Origin: Clostridium_AD estertheticum_D
GTDB lineage: Bacteria > Bacillota > Clostridia > Clostridiales > Clostridiaceae
NCBI RefSeq assembly: GCF_018861295.1
Contig: NZ_JAHLDM010000027.1
Coordinates: 1 to 64,000, forward strand
Direction: 5' to 3'
DNA: 64,000 nucleotides
Every line of letters begins with the position of its first letter. Positions within the stretch are counted from its first letter, which is position 1. The notes under the pieces were generated by a model that saw only the letters and a program-made list of their open reading frames with translations, had not been told where the DNA came from and did no database searches. The position numbers and the translations under genes are program-made. This document shows positions 17,485 through 26,678 of this stretch, piece by piece.

Positions 17485-17667
17485 TATTACGCCTCCTAAA
17501 ATTCAAAATATAACCTCAGTCATTACTAATCTGTATCTTCAACAAAAATTAGTAATTAAATAATATATACAAGTAGTTGTTCTAACATTATTAATAACTG
17601 GGCAACCAGTCATCTTTATATGTTATAATTATTAATATATAAATAATTATAATTGGGGGTAAATCTT
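17485..17667. promoter_or_regulatory. Divergent promoter region with a palindrome
   Basis: 183 bases shared by the glycosidase (minus) and AraC regulator (plus). A perfect ACTGG-GCAA-CCAGT palindrome sits at 17597-17610, and TATAAT lies about 15 bases further toward the AraC gene. The palindrome is a reasonable operator candidate for the regulator, although AraC sites are more often direct repeats. Confidence 0.4.
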
Positions 17668-18558
17668 ATGAACCCAAAATACACCAATTCAGCGAGATAT
17701 AGGTGTCTTGAATATTTAAAAAAACAATCTGTTGATTTATATTTAAGTTATTGTGGAATAGAGGAATGTGACCCTGGTCATTCATATGGTCCTACTATAC
17801 GTACAGAGTATCTACTCCATTATATTTTAAAGGGAAAAGGAATTTATAATGTTGATAGTAAAACCTATAATTTATCCAACCATCAATCTTTTATTATATA
17901 TCCCAATGAAATAACCTACTATGAAGCAGACAAAGAAGACCCATGGACTTATATTTGGATAGGTTTTAACGGTATTAAAGCTGAAACTTGCCTAAACTAT
18001 GCATCCCTTAATAAAGAAAATCGAGTATCTAAATTTGATTGTGAAGATATTTTACTAGAGTGCATTAATGGTATTCTGAATGCAAGTAAATTAACATATG
18101 CAAACGATTTAAAGAGAGAAAGTTACCTATCTATGTTTCTCTCAGCAATAATTCAAGAAAAGCATGACTGCATAACGCAATTAGAAGACATCCATGATTA
18201 CCCCTACCAAGTATATGTAGAACATGCACTAGAATTCATTGACCACAATTATCAAAAGAATATTAAGATTAACGATATCGCTAACTATATTGGCATTAGT
18301 AGAAGTTATCTAACCAATATTTTTAAAAAGAATATTAATTTGTCGCCTCAAGAGTATTTGATAAAATATCGTTTTGATAGGGCATGCAGTTTATTGAAAA
18401 CTACCACCCTTCCAGTAAGTACCGTTGCATCTCAAGTTGGTTATGATGCAACGGTACTTACCTTTTCAAAAGTATTTAAAAAGTTTTACACAGTTAGTCA
18501 TACAACTTATCGTACTCAACATGAATTAATTAGTTATTCTAATACTAAAGGAAACTAA
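17668..18558 (+). CDS. AraC-family transcriptional regulator of sugar use
   Basis: 296 residues from ATG at 17668. GGGGGT lies eight bases before it, so an upstream in-frame TTG is unlikely to be the start. The N-terminal cupin-type sensor includes LLHYILKGKGIYNVDSKTY and FIIYPNEITYYEAD. The C-terminal 100 residues hold two helix-turn-helix units: INDIANYIGISRSYLTNIFK and VSTVASQVGYDATVLTFSK, the usual AraC/XylS signature. It resembles MsmR/RafR activators of alpha-galactoside genes. It is convergent with the alpha-galactosidase gene and divergent from the glycosidase, so it may control both. The ligand is unknown. Confidence 0.88.
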   Translation: MNPKYTNSARYRCLEYLKKQSVDLYLSYCGIEECDPGHSYGPTIRTEYLLHYILKGKGIYNVDSKTYNLSNHQSFIIYPNEITYYEADKEDPWTYIWIGFNGIKAETCLNYASLNKENRVSKFDCEDILLECINGILNASKLTYANDLKRESYLSMFLSAIIQEKHDCITQLEDIHDYPYQVYVEHALEFIDHNYQKNIKINDIANYIGISRSYLTNIFKKNINLSPQEYLIKYRFDRACSLLKTTTLPVSTVASQVGYDATVLTFSKVFKKFYTVSHTTYRTQHELISYSNTKGN

Positions 18559-18606
18559 AAAGAGTTGTCGTAAACCTTTTATCAAATTTTACGACAACTC
18601 TTTTTA
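18556..18606. terminator. Bidirectional terminator between araC-like and alpha-galactosidase genes
   Basis: AAAAAGAGTTGTCG at the left pairs with CGACAACTCTTTTT at the right; the stem continues through GTAAA/TTTAC. A-rich and T-rich flanks on both sides allow it to end transcription from both genes. Confidence 0.9.
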
Positions 18607-18616
18607 AAACTACTTT

Positions 18617-20830
18617 TTAATCTATTTGTGTTAAATTATATAATACGGAGGAAAAATCCATACCCTTGGCACAAAATTCTTTCTCGTCTATAATAATCCC
18701 TATGTTCATCAATTCATCTCCATGATATATTCTATTTCCATCCCCATTGATTATATATCTTTTATTGTCATCTAATCCAACTAATTTAAATCTTCTAAAA
18801 GCTTCATTAGCCGAATTTAACACATTATAGTATGCAGCTATAGCTTCTCTCTTATCTTTTGAAACGACAATCCAGGTTGTAATATTTTCTTCAAAGGGAC
18901 TAGAAATACGATAGAATACACCCTTACTGATTAACTCTCTATTAGCCTTGTAATATTCAACCTGTTCTCTCACTTTTGCTTTTTCTCTATCAGACAAAAG
19001 ACTTAAATCGAGTTCATATCCAAATGCACTAAAATATGCAACATTTGCTCTTGTTTCAATAGGTGTAACTCTGCCTACCTGCTGATTAGGAACTGATGTT
19101 ACATGTGCTCCCATGCAGGCAATTGGATAAACATATGATGTACCGTATTGAATCTTTAACCGTTCTACTGCATCTGAATTATCACTAGTCCAAGTCTGAG
19201 GTGCATAGTACAGCATTCCGGGATCAAATCTTCCACCACCACTAGAGCATGACTCAAATAAAATATACGGAAATTTAGAAATCAAGCGTTCATATAAATT
19301 ATACACTCCTAGGATATATTTATGAAATACCTTCCCTTGAAACTCCGCATTCTCTGCTGAAGAATAACATTCTGTAATATAGCGATTCATATCCCATTTT
19401 ATATATGATATCTTTGCCTCGCTTAAGATTTTTTCCATTAAACTATATATATAATCCACCACTTCATTTCTAGAAAAATCTAGTACATACTGATTTCTAG
19501 AAGGAGAACTTCTTCTTCCTGGAGTTGCTATAATCCAATCATTATGTGCCTTATATAAATCACTATCCTTATTAACCATTTCTGGTTCAAACCAAAGACC
19601 GAATTTCATTCCCATTCCTTCAACTTTATTTGCTAACCCTATAATACCGTCAGGTAATTTTTTGAAATTTTTAACATACCAATCCCCTAAACCGCATTTG
19701 TCATTATCTCGGTTACCAAACCATCCATCATCTAATACAAATAACTCCATACCTAAATCTTTTCCAGCCTTTGCAATTTTCAAAACTTTTTTCTCAGTAA
19801 ACTCCATTTCTGTAGCTTCCCAGTTATTAATTAGTATTGGCCTTACTTTATATCTCCACTCACCTCTAACTAATCTTGTTCTATACAATTCATGATAAGT
19901 TTGGCTCATTTTATTCATACCACAATTTGAATACACCATTACCACTTCCGGTGTCTGGAACACTTCTCCTTCACTTAATGGCCATTCAAAGGTGTCAGGA
20001 TGAATTCCTATAATCACCCTTGTCATATCATGGGTACTTACTTCTATTTGTTCTAAATGGTTTCCACTATAGACCAAACTAAATCCATACACTTCACCAT
20101 TAAATTCATCAACATTTGTTCTCTTTAAAGCAATAAATGGATTATGTTCCGAGCTACTTGCACCTGCCATGCTATAAATTGCCTGAGTTCCTTGTTCTAG
20201 CTTTCTAATTTTGACATGCCTTTCTCTACCCCAAGCACCAGCTAAATGAATCATTTCGAATTTGCTATCTGGAAAATCTACACATACACTCATTGCTCTA
20301 TTAAGTATAATAGTGCTCTTACCTTTATGAATAAACTTAACATTCCTTGCTATTACCGGTAACTCCTTATAAATAGTATAGCTAAGTACTAATTCAGTAT
20401 CTATTAACGAGTCATATAATGTAATTTCAAGGGTCTCTGCTTCATTATCATCTTCTACATATGTAGCTGGTAGCCCTTCTAATTTCCTTTTTCCCTTAAA
20501 AATTTTATGAGATTTAAATTCAAAATTTGTTATTTTGCTTCCATTTTCTTGCTTGATTTCAAAAGCGGGATATCTAAAATCTGTAGTCCCATATGATGGA
20601 TATTCTTGCTTTGTATATTGAAGCGAAAGCTCATAATTATCTTCAAATATATAGGCTGCTAAAGATCTCAGTTTTCCCTCCAATAGATAGGAAAAAGAAT
20701 CTCTATCATGTACCTTCTTTCCATAATATAAATTTCCTAATTGATTATTGTCTAAAATTTTAATAATATAACTTATTTCTTCATTATATATATGAAATTC
20801 CTTTGATCCTTCATGAAAAATAATAGCCAT
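18617..20830 (-). CDS. Alpha-galactosidase, glycoside hydrolase family 36
   Basis: 737 residues from ATG at 20830, which has GGAGGAGG before it; a longer frame upstream is not used. It releases terminal alpha-1,6-galactose from melibiose, raffinose and stachyose. The catalytic domain has SYIKWDMNRY with nucleophile Asp480 and ESCSSGGGRFDPGM plus WTSDNSD with acid/base Asp550. The length and the N-terminal beta-supersandwich domain are normal for the tetrameric GH36 group. No signal peptide, so it acts on sugars imported by the linked transporter. Last gene of the operon, 19 bases after the second permease gene. Confidence 0.93.
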   Translation of the reverse strand: MAIIFHEGSKEFHIYNEEISYIIKILDNNQLGNLYYGKKVHDRDSFSYLLEGKLRSLAAYIFEDNYELSLQYTKQEYPSYGTTDFRYPAFEIKQENGSKITNFEFKSHKIFKGKRKLEGLPATYVEDDNEAETLEITLYDSLIDTELVLSYTIYKELPVIARNVKFIHKGKSTIILNRAMSVCVDFPDSKFEMIHLAGAWGRERHVKIRKLEQGTQAIYSMAGASSSEHNPFIALKRTNVDEFNGEVYGFSLVYSGNHLEQIEVSTHDMTRVIIGIHPDTFEWPLSEGEVFQTPEVVMVYSNCGMNKMSQTYHELYRTRLVRGEWRYKVRPILINNWEATEMEFTEKKVLKIAKAGKDLGMELFVLDDGWFGNRDNDKCGLGDWYVKNFKKLPDGIIGLANKVEGMGMKFGLWFEPEMVNKDSDLYKAHNDWIIATPGRRSSPSRNQYVLDFSRNEVVDYIYSLMEKILSEAKISYIKWDMNRYITECYSSAENAEFQGKVFHKYILGVYNLYERLISKFPYILFESCSSGGGRFDPGMLYYAPQTWTSDNSDAVERLKIQYGTSYVYPIACMGAHVTSVPNQQVGRVTPIETRANVAYFSAFGYELDLSLLSDREKAKVREQVEYYKANRELISKGVFYRISSPFEENITTWIVVSKDKREAIAAYYNVLNSANEAFRRFKLVGLDDNKRYIINGDGNRIYHGDELMNIGIIIDEKEFCAKGMDFSSVLYNLTQID

Positions 20831-20849
20831 AATGTCCTCCTCCATATAA

Positions 20850-21680
20850 TTATAGTTTTCCACCAGATGTAGATATACCCTCAATAAATTGCTTTTGGAA
20901 TATGGAATAAATCAATAGCATTGGCCATATGGCAAGTACTGAAGCTGCCATTAGTTGTGGATAATTAACTGAATATCCACTCTGTATTTTAGCTAAAGCT
21001 GATGATAATGTAGCCGCATTTGAGTCTGAATTTATAATCATTGGCCACATTAAATCTTTAAATGCAAATAATGCTGTAAAAATACTTAGTGCTATTAATC
21101 CTGATTTTACTAATGGAAGCATTATTTTAATGAAAATTTGACCAATATTGCATCCATCTAATATTGCCGCTTCTTCCAATTCTTTTGGAAGTCCAGCGAA
21201 GAATTGTCTTAATAAAAATGTCCCAAAGGCACTAACTAATCCAGGAAATGCTAATGCAAATACGGTGTTTCTCATTCCAAGCTTATCAATCATTAAAAAT
21301 TGTGGAATAATGAATATCTGAGTTGGTACCATCATCTGGAATAATACTAAACCAAACAAGAAATTTTTTCCGGGAAATTTAAGTCTTGCGAAAGCATATG
21401 CGGCCATTGCACTAAATGTAACAGAACAAACGACTCTTACAAACATCATTGCAAATGTATTATAATACAGACTTAGAAAATTATTTTGCTTAATTACTTC
21501 AATATAATTTTTAATTTTCCACTTTCCTGGGAAAATAATAAAAGGATTCATGGAGGTGGATTCAGTTACTGATTTAAATGATGTAAGTATCATCCAAATA
21601 AATGGCAAAATCATTATACATGCACCTATTATTAACACACTATGAACAAGTATCATTTTCGATCTTCTTTTAGTTTCCAT
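20850..21680 (-). CDS. Sugar ABC transporter permease, MsmG/MalG type
   Basis: 276 residues with six membrane helices. The binding-protein-dependent transport loop is EEAAILDGCNIGQIFIKIMLP, and the C-terminus is FIEGISTSGGKL, typical of MalG-like permeases. RBS GGAGGG. It pairs with the MalF-like permease encoded just upstream. No ATPase gene is present; such systems usually borrow a shared MsmK/MsiK ATPase encoded elsewhere. Confidence 0.92.
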   Translation of the reverse strand: METKRRSKMILVHSVLIIGACIMILPFIWMILTSFKSVTESTSMNPFIIFPGKWKIKNYIEVIKQNNFLSLYYNTFAMMFVRVVCSVTFSAMAAYAFARLKFPGKNFLFGLVLFQMMVPTQIFIIPQFLMIDKLGMRNTVFALAFPGLVSAFGTFLLRQFFAGLPKELEEAAILDGCNIGQIFIKIMLPLVKSGLIALSIFTALFAFKDLMWPMIINSDSNAATLSSALAKIQSGYSVNYPQLMAASVLAIWPMLLIYSIFQKQFIEGISTSGGKL

Positions 21681-21693
21681 TTGTTCTTCCCTC

Positions 21694-22647
21694 CTACATA
21701 TAATTAACCCATTTTTTCTGTACTTTCATTTGAACTACCGTAATAATCATTATAATTACAAGTAATAACATAACTATTGCAGATCCATATCCCTTATTAG
21801 AATATTTAAATGAATTGTTATAAAATAAATAAACTAAAGAAACTGTTTTATTGTATGCAGGATTGGTTACATCAATCATCATGTAAATAACATCAAATAC
21901 CTGCATTGATTGAATAATTGATGTTACCATAACGAAAAACAAAGTTGGTGAAATTAGTGGCAATGTAATATTAAAAAACTGTGCAAATATATTTGCACCA
22001 TCGATATTAGCTGCCTCATAATAATCCTTTGGTATTTCTTGTAATCCTGCTAATAACAATACCATGTTATAACCAATTGCACTCCATATACCAATAATTG
22101 CTATTGAATAAATTGCCACCTTGGGATCACTTATCCAATCTACCCTTCCGAATCCAATTTTCTTTAAGAAAACATTTAATAGACCAAATTGATTATTGTA
22201 TAACCATTTCCAGACCATTGTTACAGCTGCCGGAGCCGCCATCATTGGTATAAAATAAATAGTACGGTAGAGTGACTTTCCTCTTAGTTTACCATTTAAT
22301 AGAACTGCTATAACCATTGATAATACAATTGTAAGCGGAACAACAATTATTGTATATTTTAGTGTATTCACTAATGCATGCCAAACTTGAACATCTGATA
22401 ACATCGTTTTATAATTATCTAAACCTATAAATATATTACCTCTTCCAAACGCTCCATTTTAAAAAAAACTCAAATATAGATTCTGAAAAATCGGAATTAT
22501 GTTCAACACTAAAAGTCCTATAATTGTTGGAGCAATTAAAAACCATCCCCAGAGACATTCGTTTATTTGTGGTTTCGTTGGCTTCATTTTAAGTTTTATT
22601 GGCTTTATCTTAGATTTCACCATGCCTGAATTAATCACTAATATCAT
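21694..22647 (-). pseudogene. Sugar ABC transporter permease, MsmF/MalF type, interrupted by an in-frame stop
   Basis: The N-terminal 62 codons (first helix, GWFLIAPTIIGLLVLNIIP, ending NLYLSFF) and the 236-codon remainder (after MLSDVQVWH) are in one frame. They are separated by TAA at about 22459. Reading through gives NGAFGRGNIFIGLDNYKTML, the expected MalF sequence, so a single AAA-to-TAA change explains the break. The conserved loop YYEAANIDGANIFAQFFNITLP is intact. The start may be the GTG at codon 4, which lies nine bases after GGGG. As written the permease is truncated and uptake should fail unless the stop is read through or is a sequencing error. Confidence 0.85.
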
Positions 22648-22852
22648 CCCCTAATCTATATAAATTCTGTTCTAAATATAAGAATTTATCTATCAAAACC
22701 AATTTTGACTTTAAAACATACAATCCTAATTATCTTGTTATTTGTTAGATCTACCTTTATTTTGAATCTTTGTATACTATAATTTAAATATCACATTTAG
22801 ATTTTCTACTTACTTTATTTTGTTCCTTACTCGCTACGCAATTGAAAAACTA

Positions 22853-22878
22853 TGCGACAACCATAATGGGTTATCGCA
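22853..22878 (-). terminator. Intra-operon hairpin between binding protein and permease genes
   Basis: TGCGACAACC and GGTTATCGCA pair over 10 bases with one mismatch. On the minus strand TAGTTTTTC follows. A partial terminator here would give more binding protein than permease, a common design in sugar ABC operons. The rest of 22648-22888 has no gene. Confidence 0.65.
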
Positions 22879-22888
22879 AAATATATAA

Positions 22889-24172
22889 TTATTTTTCTTG
22901 TACCAAACTTTTATTCATTACAGCTGCTGCATCCGTGCAGGCTTGTTCAACTGTTTTTTCTCCAGTAAAAGCTCCCTTTAATACCTCATATGCCTTATCT
23001 TCCCAAACACCAGTTGTATTAGAATATGGTCTAATTTGAGCATATTTTACCATATCAATAAATACCTTTACGTTAAATGTTTTATTTGAGGCAACCCAAG
23101 CATCGGCAGTTCCGTCATACGCTGATATAGCTACACCAAGTTGTGCCTGCCTTGCTTGCCCCTCTTTAGAACTTAAATATTCAATCCATTTAAATGATTC
23201 ATCTGGATGTTTAGTTCCTTTTGCTATTGCATTTCCAAGGCCATTAAAAATAGTGGCTCTCCCGCCATTGTTAGAACTTGGTAATACTGCTACATCAAAA
23301 TTTTTCTTCATATAATCATTTGAAGAAAAGCCTGATAAATTCCATGATCCAAAGAATCCCATTGCACATTTTCCACTTTGCATATCAGTAGCACGTTCTG
23401 CATCCCCAAATTCTTTAGGTGAAAGGCCATCTTTTACAAAGTTTACATAGTACTTCATCGCTTCAACTGTTTTTGGATCATCATAACCTGATTTTTTATC
23501 CTTTGTAATTATTGTCCCACCATTTTGATATACAAAATTGTAATATCCCTCTTGATTATGAAGTGGGGTAAGAATTCCATACTGTGAACCATCAGCTTTT
23601 GTTAACTTTTTAGCTGCTTTTTGCAAATCAGTCCATGTCCATTTATCATTTGGATAAGCAATACCTGCCTTATCAAACATTGTCTTGTTGTACCAAAGAG
23701 CTATAGTATCGTAATCTTTCGGAATTGCATATTGATTTGACTTATAATTATATATAGATTTTAATCCACTAGGAAACTTATTCATTTCTATCTTCTTACT
23801 TGTTTTTATTCTATCATTCAAGTTCATCAACTGATCATTTGATGCATATTTATAGATTTCATTTGAATGCATCCAGAAAGTATCAGGTAATGACCCTCCA
23901 GTTGCACCGGCCTCAAGAGCTGTCCAATAATCTGCCCAACCTGTTACTTGAATCTTAATTTTAATATTAGAATTTTCTTTTTCAAATTCATTAGCCATTG
24001 TTCTTAATCCCTTTTCTTGATTAGAATCCCAAATTGCATAGGTAATAGTGACTGCCTTACTCTTTGTAGTATCAGTACCTACTGCAGCTTTTTTAGTCTG
24101 CGTTCCACACCCCGTAAATGTTGCTAGTGTTAATAATAAACCTAGTGTTAGAGCTAATGCTTTTCTTTTCAT
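22889..24172 (-). CDS. Sugar-binding lipoprotein of an ABC transporter (MsmE type)
   Basis: 427 residues. The N-terminus is a lipoprotein signal with lipobox TFTGC at about residue 21, so the mature protein is anchored outside the membrane. The fold is the extracellular solute-binding family 1 (segments ITYAIWDSNQEKGLRTMANEF, GYDDPKTVEAMKYYVNFV and GFFGSWNLSGF). First gene of the operon with two permeases and an alpha-galactosidase, so the ligand is probably a raffinose-family oligosaccharide. RBS is G-rich before ATG. A catabolite-control-like site lies 55 bases upstream. Confidence 0.92.
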   Translation of the reverse strand: MKRKALALTLGLLLTLATFTGCGTQTKKAAVGTDTTKSKAVTITYAIWDSNQEKGLRTMANEFEKENSNIKIKIQVTGWADYWTALEAGATGGSLPDTFWMHSNEIYKYASNDQLMNLNDRIKTSKKIEMNKFPSGLKSIYNYKSNQYAIPKDYDTIALWYNKTMFDKAGIAYPNDKWTWTDLQKAAKKLTKADGSQYGILTPLHNQEGYYNFVYQNGGTIITKDKKSGYDDPKTVEAMKYYVNFVKDGLSPKEFGDAERATDMQSGKCAMGFFGSWNLSGFSSNDYMKKNFDVAVLPSSNNGGRATIFNGLGNAIAKGTKHPDESFKWIEYLSSKEGQARQAQLGVAISAYDGTADAWVASNKTFNVKVFIDMVKYAQIRPYSNTTGVWEDKAYEVLKGAFTGEKTVEQACTDAAAVMNKSLVQEK

Positions 24173-24226
24173 AAATACCCCCCCCTATTAAATTTTAGAA
24201 TTAACTTATTAAATAAATGACCGCCT

Positions 24227-24243
24227 TTGTAAACGTTATTATT
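24227..24243. promoter_or_regulatory. Probable CcpA cre site upstream of the sugar operon
   Basis: TTGTAAACGTTATTATT matches the cre consensus WTGNAARCGNWWWCAWW at all but one position. It lies 55 bases before the start of the binding-protein gene, where CcpA could block transcription when preferred sugars are present. Confidence 0.6.
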
Positions 24244-24696
24244 ACTACTCCTCTATAATAATACAACCTACTTATACTTGAAATAGACCTATGTCCTTTA
24301 CACATGGAATGATGTGCTTTTATTATTTAAAGAGAGTTCCTATTTGTATATAATCAATATAGTCTAAATTAATTGCATCAATCACCTCATATTTATCCTT
24401 TTGTTGTTCCTTCTATAATTTTTAACAATAAAAAAGTACCCACAATTTAATATAGATACTTCCTAAATTACATATGTTATTTTAGGTTTGAAGCTACAAA
24501 AACACCTAATTCATCTAATTCAACAGCCCTACTTATTTGTTCTAATTGACCTTCGTCCATCATAATTAATCTTCTCCTACCCATATGCTCTTTATACTAC
24601 AGCCTATGAGAAACAACCTGTTTCTATAAGCATGTCCAACATAAAAATCTATGGATTTAATCACTAGACCTTAAAAATCCCTATATCAAAATCTCC
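24244..24696. other. Gene-poor spacer between the sugar operon and the ABC exporter
   Basis: About 450 bases. Apart from the 28-codon minus-strand frame listed separately, I see no coding signal. The right part contains AT-rich sequence with short A- and T-runs and no clear structure until the exporter terminator. Confidence 0.5.
24477..24563 (-). CDS. Small acidic ORF, 28 residues
   Basis: Reads MMDEGQLEQISRAVELDELG and ends VFVASNLK. GTAGGAGAAG precedes the start by a few bases. The composition is protein-like and acidic. It could be a real small protein or the surviving end of a lost gene, because the frame is open a little further upstream (MGRRRLI...). No family recognised. Confidence 0.35.
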   Translation of the reverse strand: MMDEGQLEQISRAVELDELGVFVASNLK

Positions 24697-24733
24697 AAAA
24701 AACAACGAAAACCCCTGAATTTCAAGGGTTTTC
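24697..24733 (-). terminator. Terminator of the multidrug ABC exporter gene
   Basis: GAAAACCC (24707-24714) pairs with GGGTTTTC (24726-24733), with further pairing of TGAA and TTCA inside. On the minus strand GTTGTTTTTTGG follows. It lies 34 bases past the exporter stop. Confidence 0.85.
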
Positions 24734-24766
24734 CATTGTATCAATATTTGTGAATTCAGAAATCAT

Positions 24767-26515
24767 CTATTTACTTATATGCTGAGTTTTATAAAGTTCA
24801 GCATAGACACCGTTTTTTTTCATTAAGCATTCGTGATTTCCATCTTCAATAATATTTCCACTATCAAATACAAGAATCCTATCTGCATTTCTAACAGTCG
24901 ATAATCTATGAGCAATAACAAAAGTTGTCCTGCCTATTATTAAACTATCAAAAGTTTCTTGTATTTTAGCTTCAGTAACACTATCAAGGGCAGAAGTTGC
25001 TTCATCTAGTATTAGGAATGGAGGATTTTTTAGAAATATACGTGCTATAGAAATACGTTGTTTCTGTCCACCAGAAAGCATTGCACCACGTTCTCCAACA
25101 AAAGTATTAAATCCATCAGACATATCAATAATATCATCATAAATCTCAGCCTGTTTTGCTGCCATTGCAACTTCCTTAGGAGTAGCCTCAGGTCTACCAT
25201 ATCTAATGTTTTCAAGAATACTATCAGCAAAAAGGAACACGTCTTGTTCTACAACTCCAATATTTTTATGCAATGATTCTTGTGTAATATTACGTATATC
25301 TACGTGGTCAAGCAAAATTTTTCCTTCATCAACATCATAGAACCTGGGAATCAATTTACATAATGTTGATTTCCCTCCACCCGATTGACCTACGACTGCA
25401 ATTGTTTCACCAGGGTCGACGTGAAGAGAAATATTGTGTAATACTTGAATTCCTTTTTTATAAGAAAAACTAATATTTTCAATATCTAATTCGCCTTTTA
25501 CTCTGCCTATCTCTATAGCATTAGGATCATCTTTCATTTCAGTTTCAGTACGCATCATATCTACAAAACGTACAAGTCCAGCTCCACCTGTTGCGAAGAG
25601 TTCAGCAAAGTTTGAAAGTTTTCTAATTGGAGTTATAAAAGTAGCAATATATAAAGTAAAAGTAATTAAATCAATTTGATTCATCTGTCCTTTCATAATT
25701 AATATACCACCTACTAAGATAACTGTTGCTGGCAAAATACAAAGGAAAAATTCCATTGTAGCATTGAAATATCCCATAGCCTTATAAAATTCGGTTTTAG
25801 ATGTTTTGAAAGCATCATTTGATTCACTAAACTTATCAAATTCTGAATTCTCATTTGCAAATGCTTTTGCTGTTTTCATGCCTGAAAGCCCTGATTCAAT
25901 ATTTACATTTATAGAGGCAGTTTTTTCTTTCACTTCAAGAGAAGCTTTTGACATTTCAGAACGTCTATACCATACAACTAATAAAAATATAGGTAATATT
26001 AAAGCAATAACCAGCGTTAATTTCCACTGAATAGTAAATAAGATACCTAGTGATCCTATTATTGTCAAGGTGGATATAAAAACATCTTCAGGCCCATGAT
26101 GAGCAAGCTCAGTTATATCAAATAAATCTGCAGTAAGTCTACTCAGTAACTGACCTGTACGGTTTTTATCAAAGTATCCATAAGATAATTCCTGCATATG
26201 CTTAAATAAATCGCTTCTTATATCTGCTTCTACTAATACACCAAAAGTGTGACCATAGTAGGTTATTATATAGTAAAAAAAAGCTCTTAATGTATAAGCA
26301 ATTAACATAATAATCATAATAGTTATAAAGGTTTTATAAGCATTAACAGGTAATAATTCATTTAGAGAATAACGAGTTATTGCTGGAAATGATAAGTCAA
26401 TAACTGCAATTAAGAATGCACATGACATATCTAATATAAATAAATTTTTGTGTGGTTTAAAATATGAGAAGAATATTGAAACTAGAGATCTTTTTTTAAA
26501 TTCTTTTGTATCCAT
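24767..26515 (-). CDS. ABC exporter, fused membrane and ATPase domains (MsbA/BmrA type)
   Basis: About 582 residues. Six membrane helices occupy residues about 20-310. The ATPase follows with Walker A VGQSGGGKSTLC, signature LSGGQKQRISIARI, Walker B FLILDEATSALD and H-loop FVIAHRLSTV. It works as a homodimer in the membrane and exports drugs, lipids or peptides; no substrate can be inferred. ATG at 26515 is preferred because AAAGGA lies before it; a frame start nine codons upstream has no site. Single gene with its own terminator. Confidence 0.9.
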   Translation of the reverse strand: MDTKEFKKRSLVSIFFSYFKPHKNLFILDMSCAFLIAVIDLSFPAITRYSLNELLPVNAYKTFITIMIIMLIAYTLRAFFYYIITYYGHTFGVLVEADIRSDLFKHMQELSYGYFDKNRTGQLLSRLTADLFDITELAHHGPEDVFISTLTIIGSLGILFTIQWKLTLVIALILPIFLLVVWYRRSEMSKASLEVKEKTASINVNIESGLSGMKTAKAFANENSEFDKFSESNDAFKTSKTEFYKAMGYFNATMEFFLCILPATVILVGGILIMKGQMNQIDLITFTLYIATFITPIRKLSNFAELFATGGAGLVRFVDMMRTETEMKDDPNAIEIGRVKGELDIENISFSYKKGIQVLHNISLHVDPGETIAVVGQSGGGKSTLCKLIPRFYDVDEGKILLDHVDIRNITQESLHKNIGVVEQDVFLFADSILENIRYGRPEATPKEVAMAAKQAEIYDDIIDMSDGFNTFVGERGAMLSGGQKQRISIARIFLKNPPFLILDEATSALDSVTEAKIQETFDSLIIGRTTFVIAHRLSTVRNADRILVFDSGNIIEDGNHECLMKKNGVYAELYKTQHISK

Positions 26516-26678
26516 TTTTGCTATTTCCTTTCTTTTATGCATCTTTATTTTTCTATAAGTATACCATATTTATCATTGCTATCTATATTTTCACTTTGAC
26601 GTGAGGCTTTCTTATAATACACTACCAAATCAACCGTCATCTCGTAGTTTATTAGAAATTCGCCTCTTGCAGAAATTG

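Noticed and set aside
20831..20884. N-terminal extension of the alpha-galactosidase frame
   Set aside because: A GGAGGAGG site places the start at 20830; the extension overlaps the stop region of the permease gene.
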